Of a stretch of 64,000 nt of DNA, positions 21,513 through 31,146 are shown piece after piece (positions within the stretch are counted from its first letter, which is position 1; the number at the start of each line of letters is the position of its first letter). The notes under the pieces were generated by a model. That model ran no database searches. It was given only the letters and a program-made list of their open reading frames with translations, and had not been told where the DNA came from. Position numbers and translations under genes: made by a program. The DNA is from Litsea cubeba. Taxonomy: Eukaryota; Streptophyta; Magnoliopsida; Laurales; Lauraceae. The stretch is taken from NCBI GenBank assembly GCA_012931725.1, contig CM022944.1, positions 15,956,374-16,020,373 of the forward strand, read 5' to 3'.

Positions 21513-23775
21513 TCATTGTTGCGCACGCCGACGATACGTCACCGGCAAGCCATCAAGAATCTCGAGGGTAGTCCGCAATGCCCTCTGGTAGAATTCAACT
21601 GGCTGGTCACCTCGTTCAAGCGTGGCACGAATATGATCCTTTGCTCGAAGGACCTATAAGAGACAATAGAATGTGTCATATTAATAATTTAATATGATAC
21701 TTGCTTCAATGTACGAAATAAGATAGTTTACAATGCACTCACCGTTCTCGGAGTCGGGTCCTCTCTACCCTCATTAGGGTCATAGTGGGAATGGCGGGCG
21801 GGGTTCTGTACACGAGGGTGAGATATCCTAGTGTACCAATCGAGGTAGTCCCGCGAACACTCCCATGCATGATGTGCACGATGGCCGCGGTGCGCAATAG
21901 ATAATACATGGTCCTCCCAAGTAATCCAATACTGATCCAGAAACGTATAGGAGACCTTGTATTTACCGGCAGTACTACCCCGAGTGGCACGGATGGGGGC
22001 AAGAGGTGCGGGTGGGATGGTCTGTACGTAGCCGAACTGTCGAAGAACCCTGTGTGGGTGGTAGGGTTCAATGACATCTAGGGACCTCAAGCAACCACAG
22101 AAGAATGATATCTGCTGTAGTGGATGATGGGCCCTAACACTAGCGTACGGATCCCAAGCAATCTGTCACAAGTAAACTAAACAAGTCACTACTATAATAA
22201 AACATGCTCCTCTCAAAAAACGTAAAATAAAATAATAAAGAAAGTCAGAAATATATAACATAAAACGCTCAAATGGGTGCTCACCTCACTCGGGTGTAAG
22301 GCATCCAATCTCTCCCGCATCAGCTGTATGTTTTCTATTGCATTTCCGGAATCCTGTCCAGGATTCCAGCGGCTTGCTAGAGCCATCCCTGCGGTGTATC
22401 CCCATTGTGCAGGAGGACGTGCGAATGGGAAGTGCTCGTACACCCAAGACTACAAATGACAACAAATATTAATAATTATATAGTACTTATATCAATTATA
22501 ATGATAAAGATATATGAATCTATAAAATGTACCGTTCTTACCGTTAGCAGTGTCAAATATCCCGCAATCTGCCGCACATCTGCCCTCGTGGCGGTCCCCA
22601 ACTGGCGATACAGATACGCAAGTGCGGCAGCCCCCCATGCGTATTGACGGACCCGTGGCAGGTCCATCAATAAGGACAAGTAGTAGACAGGAACCCTCGT
22701 GGCGGACTTATCAGTGAATAGTGTACAGCCCAATAGGTAAAGAAGATATCCTCTGGCTGCACACTCTACCTCCTCAACCGACGATGCGGGAGTCACTTCG
22801 CCGCACACCCGTCGGATCCACCCCATCCTCACTACCCCACCCCGTGCCAGGTTCAACTCGGCTGATGCAGATTCCCTATCCACACCCAGTCCTAGCTCGA
22901 GTAGATCTACTTGGTCAGTAAATCCCATAGTAGCAGATACGTGGACAGGTAGTCCAGTGACTGGGATGCCGAGTAGAGAACTCACATCATCTAATGTGAT
23001 CGTCATCTCACCAAACGGCATGTGGAAGGTATTGGTTTCGGGCTGCCATCTCTCCACAAAGCTCGAGACCAATGGGCAGGAGATATATCTGTAGCTGAAA
23101 TGCCTCAGGTCTGCCAATCCAGACTCTTCTATGATAGCGCGAAACATAGGCACCTCACTATCAAGACGATCTCCAGGCCGAGGTATGTACCAGTCCTTCA
23201 ACTGCCGCCAATGACTGATACATTTGAGAGGGCCACGTTCCTGCACATTACAAGTATAGTATAAATCTTCATTAGCATCTGGTATTATATAAAGAATTAG
23301 TTAAAACATATAAAGAATGAACGTGTACCTCCCCGTCCCATATGGATATGGCCACGTGAGTCCTGAAACTCACAAGGACGGACTCGTCGGCCGGACCGCC
23401 TGGAATAGGTCCATCCCCTGACCCCGAGGCATGAGGACTGGCTGGCTGTGCCTGGTCCTCTGACGAATCATCCTCCCCCACTGGCGCAATCGGAGTACTG
23501 GACGGTTGGGGAGGACTAGACGGCCCTGCCTCATCCTCTGAGGAATCGTCATCTGAAGAGCTCTCAGGCAGTGGATCCTGCCGTAATTTGCGTCTTCGTT
23601 CAGACGCCGTTGGCCGTTGACGGCCGGCGGTCGAAGTAGTAGCATGCACACCTCGGCGAGGAGGTCTACTAACGCCAACCTTCACCCGCACTCTAGATGG
23701 ATCGCTAGAAGTACTACCACGTCCACCAGTAGGATGTGAGATGTCACCAATACGGCGAGCTGGTCTTCTCGGCAT
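21513..23775 (-). CDS. plant mobile domain (PMD) protein, MULE-borne
   Basis: Five exons on the minus strand, 23775-23329, 23240-22542, 22449-22285, 22162-21743 and 21653-21513, join with all introns in phase 0 and GT-AG ends (donors GTACAC, GTAAGA, GTGAGC, GTGAGT). The product is 623 residues from ATG 23775. Exon 1 is a basic then acidic Ser/Asp-rich disordered tail. Exon 2 has the PMD core: MPFGEMTITLDDVSSLLGIP and, later, YLLYLLGCTLFTDKSATRVP, VYYLSLLMDL, WGAAALAYLYRQL. PMD is shared by host proteins MAIN and MAIL1, which act in silencing and development, and by transposon-borne copies. An upstream intron in the leader is likely (24256-23786). The role in the element is unknown; regulation of transposition or anti-silencing is inference. 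No break is visible. Confidence 0.9.
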
Positions 23776-23847
23776 ATCTTCCAATCTGGGTTTCAAATAA
23801 AAATCAGTAAGAAGAAAAAAGCATTATAGGAAGAAATCTTTTTTTCT

Positions 23848-24080
23848 TGTACTGCTCGGTTCATTTGTGTCGTGCAAAATCATTCTGCACGGTACTATTA
23901 CTGCGTGCAATAATTTTATGCACGGTATATATTAACCGTGCATCTTTGTTTTGCACGGTCTAAATGTTACGTGCAAAACGATTAAGCACGGTTTCTTTAA
24001 TCGAGCAAAAAATCTTTACACGGTAAACATTTACCGTGCACAACAGTTGGTGCACGGTTCTGCAGTGCCGAGCAGATCGC
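23848..24080. repeat. 33-bp palindromic array 3 (PMD leader intron)
   Basis: Successive units start CTGCTCGG, CTGCACGG, ATGCACGG, TTGCACGG, AAGCACGG, TACACGG and TGCACGG at 33-bp steps, with the reversed CGTGCA-type motif in each. The array falls inside the predicted leader intron of the PMD gene, as array 1 does for the transposase gene. Confidence 0.9.
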
Positions 24081-24546
24081 GAAAACTGCCACGAGTTTTT
24101 GGCAAAGTGTCGAGGGTTTCATCAATTTGAATGCACATGAATTAGCTCTTAATAAACTTATCTACTATCTAACAAAGAAAGTATGACCTAAAAGGAATGT
24201 GAAAATGAAAAACCTATGAACAAGAAGAAAAGGAAAAAAGAAGAAGAAGACCTCACCTTGTTTAGCGTCCTGTGAAGAAGAAGAAGAAGCCTGCTCTTTG
24301 GATGGAGAACGACCAAGAAGAGGGAAAGCCAGAGGAGGAGAACGATGTGCCTTTGCTCGGTTTTTTCAAAAATCGTCGAGGAGGGAACTGCAGAGGAGAG
24401 CGACCTGGGCTTCGTGGGTAGTCGTGGGTAGTTTGGGGAATATTGTGGGTGGGCTTAGCAAAACTATTTTAAGAAAAAAAAAGATGGTGGTGAGTTCAGC
24501 AAGTGGGTGTGTAGAGCAATATACTTGGGTGCCAATAGAATCACCC

Positions 24547-24555
24547 ATGCGAGTA
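24547..24555. repeat. 9-bp target duplication, right (MULE 17443)
   Basis: ATGCGAGTA, identical to 17434-17442. Sequence to the right would have been the original upstream region of the RAB gene. Confidence 0.93.
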
Positions 24556-24889
24556 ATGAAGGTCTCTTTTTTAGCACGAAAACAAACAGCTTTCGAGGGA
24601 AAGACACAAATTTTCTGTTTCCCCCCTCGGGATATTTTCAAATTTAGGTTATGTGTGTAGCTGAAAATATATTAATTTTAAAACAATTGAAATGAGAAAA
24701 AATAAATAAAAATTCCAAATGTAACTTCAGCTAGTCTAGTACACTCCCACTACCCAAATCTCTATCCAACAAAATCACTCTTGTTTGTTGCAGTTGTTGA
24801 TTGGAAGATGCTTTACCATTTGGGCTATGGGTGGATTGGCCGAGCACATGTCCCCACAACACACTTGCACTAGGTAAGTCTCGGCCGAC
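24556..24889. other. intergenic, original RAB upstream region
   Basis: AT-rich sequence with no recognised gene. Before the MULE inserted it adjoined the RAB core promoter. Confidence 0.5.
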
Positions 24890-24891
24890 TA

Positions 24892-25455
24892 CTTCAAGTT
24901 TGTTTGTATGTATAGGATTGGGTTTTTAAAAATTTTAAAATATTTATTTATATTATATTAAAGTGGCAACAATTGAAAAAACAAAATACTCACAATAGGT
25001 ATCAAATAATCCCTCATTGGTGTTAATTGAATACATACTTGATCATTACCTTGGCCCATTTGAAGATTTACTAGGTTCCTAAAAGTAATGTAAGAGCAAC
25101 TCCAACAGACACTTTAAATGATTATGTCAGGCTCCAACAGCTTTAATTGATATATGAGATTGTCTCCAACAAACAGATACTTCATATCCTACATGGTATT
25201 TAAAGTTTGTGATGGTATGCCAAATTTGATATACCATAAACCATACTTCAAGTTTTTTTTTAATAAAATAATGGTGAGGGCCCACTTGCATTTGAATTTT
25301 TAGTAATGATCAAGTATGTATTCAATTAACCCCAATGAGGGATTATTTGATACCTGTTGTGAATATTTTGTTTTTTCAACTGCTGCCACTTTAATATAAA
25401 TAAATGTTTTAGAATTTTTAAAAATCCAATCTCATACGTACAAACAAGCCTGAAG
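24892..25455. mobile_element. fold-back MITE with arms of about 155 bp
   Basis: Left arm 24892-25050 and right arm 25300-25455 are inverted copies (left starts CTTCAAGTTTGTTTGTATGT; reversed right starts CTTCAGGCTTGTTTGTACGT). The spacer is about 250 bp. TA flanks both ends, so a mariner/Stowaway-type TA duplication is possible but weak evidence. Confidence 0.75.
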
Positions 25456-25829
25456 TATTCTAGGATTAGTATCAGCTACCCTGTTTTTTTTAATTCAATC
25501 AAGTGCAATTTAAAGATATAACCAATCAGGTCACGGCCACCACCATCTCCCAGTATTATAAGTGCTTACATAAATGTTAAAATTTGGGGGGCTCAGTCAT
25601 CTGATCATGTCAATTTTGTCTGCATCCTAGTGTCCCCAAACCATGGAGGGAAGGTTGCAAGGTGGGGTAGCTGCCCCGTTGGGCAATCCAGTAAGGGCCA
25701 GCCTGATGAATCTGATCCCATTTGGGTTGGCTCTCTGGGCAGATGTCGGCATAAAGACCATATTAGAAGATAAACGGACCTTAGTTAAAATAAATGATGA
25801 GCAAGTCCTGACTCTGGGGCTTTGGTTGC
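25456..25829. other. intergenic before the LINE
   Basis: No recognised gene. An open frame begins within it but LINE similarity is seen only from about 25830. Confidence 0.4.
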
Positions 25830-26055
25830 AACATTTTTTCCAAACCAAAAAAATCCTCAAAGCTTCCAATGCCTTCTTCCTTGCTCTCATCCCTAAATCT
25901 AAAATCCTTACATCCAGGCTCATCACCCTTCTCCCTAATCTGATCTCCTCCTACCAAGCAGCTTTCATTTTAGGCAGATCTATCCACCACCATGCATTCT
26001 TGACTTTTGAACTCTTTCAAAAGCACAACTCCAAACTCAGTAAAGGCTCTCTATG
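25830..26055 (+). pseudogene. LINE reverse transcriptase, 5' segment
   Basis: Encodes KILKASNAFFLALIPK, then SRLITLLPNLISSYQAAFI and LGRSIHHHAFLTFEL, the conserved N-terminal RT blocks of plant L1-type LINEs. It is cut off by the Tekay insertion at 26055. Confidence 0.88.
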
Positions 26056-27137
26056 TGTAAGGTCCGTGACCTTACTGGGTCAGTTAGGCCCAAAACCCGG
26101 CCCACTGAACCGTTTAATTTGTTATTATTTTATTTAATTGTATTTTAGATATTTAAGTGAGTTTAGATCATGAGCGAGTTTCTTTTAGCATTAGAATAGT
26201 GCCTGCGAAGTTTCGTTTGATTCCGAGTTCGTTTGATCATAGCATGGGGTAGTTTGCAATTTAGGAAAAATTGAGTGTTTTTCCGAAATATTCCAAACGC
26301 CGTGATTTATGGGTTCGTTGGAAAGGTCTCGTCGTTCTGATGACTTTTGTCTCTTGATTCATCGCGATCCGGCGATCAGAAACCTTTCAAGTGGTCCATT
26401 CTTTCACCGGACCCACTTAAAGGACAATTCGGTCTTTTCCTCTCCTATCGTCTTCTTAAACGATGTTTAACCCTAATTCCAGTTTTATTCTCTGCAACGG
26501 AAGAGAGAACCGCAGCCATCTTCTTCTTCTTCCTTTCTCAAGCCCGGAACCCTAGCCCAGGAGACCCCATTCGGAGATCTGATCCGTTAGAAGTCATCCT
26601 CGCGTTTCCCTCTTGCTTCCGGTATCAATCTGGTAAGGTTTCCAGTAATTTCATCTTTATGCCATCTTCCTTTTGGCTTAGATTGAGTTAGATCTTGATT
26701 CGTTTCCTTCCTATCTTCTTCCTGGTTTACTAGATTTCGATTTCTCGGGATAGATTGTGGATCTCACGGTAGGAAGATTCCTCCTCGCGTTTACCCAATT
26801 TCAATCTTCTGACATTGAGGCAAGTAGATTTACACTACATAATATAACATGTGTGTTGTTCCTTTATTGATTTGCAATGGTTCTTGATAGACTTCCCCTT
26901 TAATTCCAAGCTTGTCTGATTTTAATTTGGAAATCATTTGTTAGGTTATGTTTTTGAGAAAATGTTGATATTAGGTTGATTAGAGGTTGCTTAAGTTGAT
27001 TAAATGAAATGGATTATGATGTATGGATTGAATGTGAAGAATGGGGAGCAAGGAGGCTCAGTTTTCTGCAGGTTAGCCATGGATTGGCCGGAGGAAAAAG
27101 GGAGTAGAAACTCATTTGCGGGCTTCAGGTTCGCTGT

Positions 27138-27377
27138 CCGATCGATCGGTCGCACAGTGCGATCGATCGGACAGTGAACAGTTCCTCAAATTAACTGTGG
27201 GCGATCACAGTCCGATCGATCGGTCACACAGTCCGATCTATCGGTCTGTGAGAACTCCCAATTAACTGGGAGGTGCCCAGTGCCGATCGATCGGTCACTC
27301 AGTCCGATCGATCGGACTGTGCACTAACTGTGAGGTGTTCAGTGCCGATCGATCGCACCTTCGGTGCGATCGATCGG
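27138..27377. repeat. CGATCGATCG palindrome cluster in the left Tekay LTR
   Basis: The 12-mer CCGATCGATCGG or a one-base variant occurs at 27138, 27159, 27212, 27233, 27283, 27304, 27345 and 27366. These form four pairs, 21-22 bp apart within a pair, in modules of about 62-74 bp. The last pair forms a 15-bp perfect stem around TTC (27345-27377). Confidence 0.93.
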
Positions 27378-28554
27378 AGGGTGCATGGTCACTGAAACTT
27401 CAAAGGCTTGTAACTTTCAATCCGCCCGTTCGATTTGCACATATAATACACCGTTGGAAAGCCCTTGAAATAGAGAATCCAATGGTTCTGGTTTCATCAC
27501 GATCGGAGATCGGAAAGTGATGTGATTAGTTGAATTAATGATCCGACTCTTGTAACTTAAGAAAGAGACTGTTTGACCTAGGTTTGGGAGTTTGATGTTG
27601 GAAACCATTAACTTACTATCAGATGACCATAAATGGGTTTGAAATCGAATCACGTGCTTGGTGTGAATTCGATTGGTTGTCTAGGTATTCGTGTATTACA
27701 CGTAGTGTAACCGAATGCACATGGAGTTGAATCTAATGATGTTCAACATGATTGTACACCAAGGAATTATCCTAAAAGCATCATTGATTCAATTTCCACA
27801 TGTACTCCGTTAGAATACGTAGGATACAGGGATGACACCACTTACTTAGGGTTGGATTGTAATTCTTCCTTGACTTGTGACTTGTATCCGTTGATAACAT
27901 CTCCTTGTACACTCCCTTGACATAAAACACGTAATCAATTATGCAACATAAACTCTTATAGAATTTAGGACTTGGACTTGACTTAGAGTGTACCATAGGA
28001 ACCCGTGTCTTGTATTGATGAACATGACTGGCTAGTAATGGAAGGGGATTATCACGTGTTTCGCTTGTCTTGTATCGTCTTGAATAAGATAATCCCTAAG
28101 AACTTGTCTTGTACTTGGAACTAGCCAGACTTGCTTGTCTTGTCTGTTCTTGAGTCAAAACCACTTTATTATTATTGTTTGCATATCATGGCCATCTGCA
28201 GTTTGGGATTTAATGACGAATCGGTTACTCCGGTTGTCGGGGTGGGCAGTCGGCGTAGGACGGCGTCCATGGCGTTGAATAGCTGGGAGCGGGCTAGGAC
28301 CGTGCTGCTATTCCCAGGACAGGGAGCTAGGATCCCACTGGAGCCGGATTATGGTATCAGTAGTCCAAGGGGATTGTTACTGGTACCCCGGGAGGTGGCA
28401 TAGGACATCCTCGGAGTCTCCCTCTTGCTTGTCTTGCTTGCATTTGCATGGATAGTGGTTATAGTTAGATGATTGCTAGGATTTCTGTTATTGTTTCTGC
28501 TTATTAATCTCGCTTTATGCCTAGCTTCATATTCTTGTAATTATATGATCTTAT

Positions 28555-30323
28555 TGTTAGTTTTATGGACTCAATCCAGTAGATGATATAATAAATTGAT
28601 TAATTTCTTTATTTATCAGTATATTCATGCTTTCCTTGCATGAGATGAATGGTAATTTATTATATACTTGCACATAACCAATACGAATGACATAATGGTT
28701 CATTAGATGAACCGGGGTCCACAAGTATATTAGATGTAATACATGTGTATGGATGAGATCCACATACGGGAGACATGTATGACAAATCCTATACTTAAAA
28801 TATATTCACAACCAGTGATGAGACTGGACATCTCATACTAACAAGGTTGCAGCATTTTGATCACTATGAGATAGTGTGATTTGTCTCGATCATCAGAATG
28901 GAAGATTCTGGATCATAGTGCTGGTACATTGGATGTATTGAAGGACCATGAGAAGCACCTTATAAACACTGTCTTTACTTTAAGGTCTGCTCTCATAATT
29001 CCCTAGCAATAGGCTCTCAATCCTGAGACATTAATGAACTCAAGTTTCTATCTATTCATTTGCTTTGAGTCACCAATGAGTGAGGTCAACTGTAGGTCAA
29101 CACCTCGGTGATTTGGGTACATGGTAGTAGAGCTGTGGGAACATTCAATAGTCAAGATGGAATCTATCTCTAATATCCCCTTGTGCCAATTAATGGATTT
29201 ATCATTGGTAAGTGCGCACCCATTCCGATTAAGAGTTAATTGGAAAGGTACCTATTGATCATTATAATTAATTGGGGCTCAAGGATAATAAGATATGGAT
29301 CTAGTTTGGAAGACAGGTCCAATTGATCCATGGATATTGATAGAGGGGTCTACTTGTGGTAATGAGGAAGTTTAGGGTCTTCTATGTAATATTCCTAAGA
29401 CTGGAGTTCAATTGCATTTATATAGTGGAGTTATTTGCAATTAACTGTGGACCCGGATTGCACATGAGATGTGGGGTCGCGTGTCCCAGTTGGAGCCAGC
29501 TTTCTAAGGAATCCCTAGTGGTCCCCACGCTAGCCCAATTATTAGAAAGTATCTAATTCTAGTTAAACTCTAAAAGGAAAGTTACTATTTCTATTTGAAG
29601 TGAGACTTCTAATAGTGGTAATAGTAGACTTACTAATTTTAGTAGAAGTGAGACTTCTATTTTAATTAGAAAGGAATTGGAAAGATACTAATCATATTTG
29701 AATTGAGACTTCTAATAATGATATGGTAAGTTACTAATTAATGGAAGTGAGACTTCTATTGTAATTAGTAAAGAAGAGACAACTTGCAAAAGTTATAAAT
29801 AGAGGAGAGGAGGCCTTGGACGTCCAAGCACTGTCCTTGCATTGGGATTCACGCCCAAGGCCCCCTAGTGCAAGTGTTGCACAAGTTATTCCTCTCTTCC
29901 CCTCTTCTAGTTTTCTTTCTAGTTCCTCCCTAGAGTTCCTAGTAGTTTTCTCTTGGAGATCCCACCATCTTCTTGAGAAAAAGGAGAATCTGATACGGGT
30001 CATAGCGTGGAAGATCAAGAGGTCTTGGAGATCCCTATTTGATTAGTGAAAGCGTTTCATCATCAAAGAAAGACGCAACTCCTCCATTAGAGCACAACCG
30101 AGCTCCAAAGGTATAATCTACTTCCTTGCATGTTGTAGATTTATTTGTAGCTTATACGTTGCTGTTTCTATCTTCTAGATAGATTGTCATACTGATCATG
30201 ATGGCTGAGATTGAGGACATAGATCTTGGATTGGGTTTTATAGCCTTCTGGATAGTTGATCCCTGCGTCAAGTGGGTCAAAAGTTTTTGAAACCTATCCT
30301 TGAGGCCCACCCTATTTCCAACA
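28555..30323 (+). mobile_element. solo LTR nested in the Tekay LTR
   Basis: A 1,769-bp TG...CA segment (TGTTAG to CCAACA) flanked by CTTAT on both sides (28550-28554, 30324-30328) and absent from the right Tekay LTR. A plus-strand TATAAATA at 29794-29801 is placed as in an LTR promoter. There is no internal retroelement domain. The length and TGTT start would fit a copia family such as Angela, but this is not certain. Confidence 0.88.
29794..29801 (+). promoter_or_regulatory. TATA box in the solo LTR
   Basis: TATAAATA within AGTTATAAATAGAGGAG, about 1.24 kb into the 1.77-kb LTR, followed by a pyrimidine-rich region. Confidence 0.6.
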
Positions 30324-30929
30324 CTTATACCTGTCATTACTCTATACTTGATGCATGTCGTGTTTATTACGTTTTGTATATCTATTGCTCAACATGTCGT
30401 TGACTTTGTTCCTTGATGTACAGACACATCAGGTGAGTTCTTCTACGAGGAGCAGGCAGGTGAGCAGATCCCAGAGGATCTCCAACCAACAGAGGAGGCA
30501 CGAGAGTGGCGTGCCGATGACGTAGAGTAGCGTCATCACTCCCGGCACGAGAGAGACATATTTGGGATCTATTAGATTTATCTTTCATTATATATTTCTC
30601 TCGTCAAACCTTTATATTACATTGACTTCTGTTTCTTTGATTGGCCATGTTTAGTGGGTTGGCCATTGTAATAAATTACTTAACTTTGAAGTTCTATTTA
30701 TTCTTCTTGCAACTTTAATTTAAGGAGAGTTTATTAATCATTGCTTGAGATCCTATATGCCTAGAGTTATATTAACTCTATATTTATTGTGACACATGAG
30801 GTTGGAAATATTAAATCCTCACCGCGGACTACGATCCGTGGGCCCAAAGGACAAAATTTTTAAATAGTCCAAAAATTCACTCTCCGGATCCGGTTATTTC
30901 TTTAATTGGGTTCGGGGGACGTGACAGGA

Positions 30930-30947
30930 TGGTATCAGAGCAGTGGT
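30930..30947 (+). other. primer-binding site of the Tekay element
   Basis: TGGTATCAGAGCAGTGGT, complementary to the 3' end of initiator methionine tRNA, 3 bp after the left LTR. Confidence 0.93.
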
Positions 30948-31146
30948 TGGTTTCTCAGGGTAAAAATTGTAGAAACCATAGGACGCGTGTGAGGGTTTCG
31001 TTCGTCAGTAGGTTGTTCTTTTAGCTTTGTTTCTAGCATTGTGATGTTAGCTTGGGGCATATAGGATCTAAACTTGAATATTTTGCAGTAATGTCATCTA
31101 CCCTAGGTGTAGTATTTAGATTGGGGAAGTTAAGCTGACTGTCAGT

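Larger units (their letters stand above)
17443..24546. mobile_element. autonomous-type MULE with transposase-OTU and PMD genes
   Basis: Ends are inverted: left GGGTGATTCTATATGCACCC, right (reversed) GGGTGATTCTATTGGCACCC, with imperfect similarity for about 45-50 bp. The perfect 9-bp ATGCGAGTA flanks it at 17434-17442 and 24547-24555, the Mutator-type duplication. The 7,104-bp interior has an intact plus-strand transposase gene (17818-20782), an intact minus-strand plant mobile domain gene (21513-23775), and three 33-bp repeat arrays. Open frames, clean splice sites and perfect target duplications indicate a recent insertion. It landed immediately upstream of the RAB core promoter, matching the known preference of many Mutator elements for gene 5' ends. 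Confidence 0.95.
26056..30926 (+). repeat. left (5') LTR of the Tekay element, interrupted
   Basis: About 3.1 kb of LTR sequence collinear with 34344-37444, plus a 1.77-kb insertion (28555-30323) with its own CTTAT duplication. By eye the two LTRs differ at roughly 1-1.5% of sites. Confidence 0.93.
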
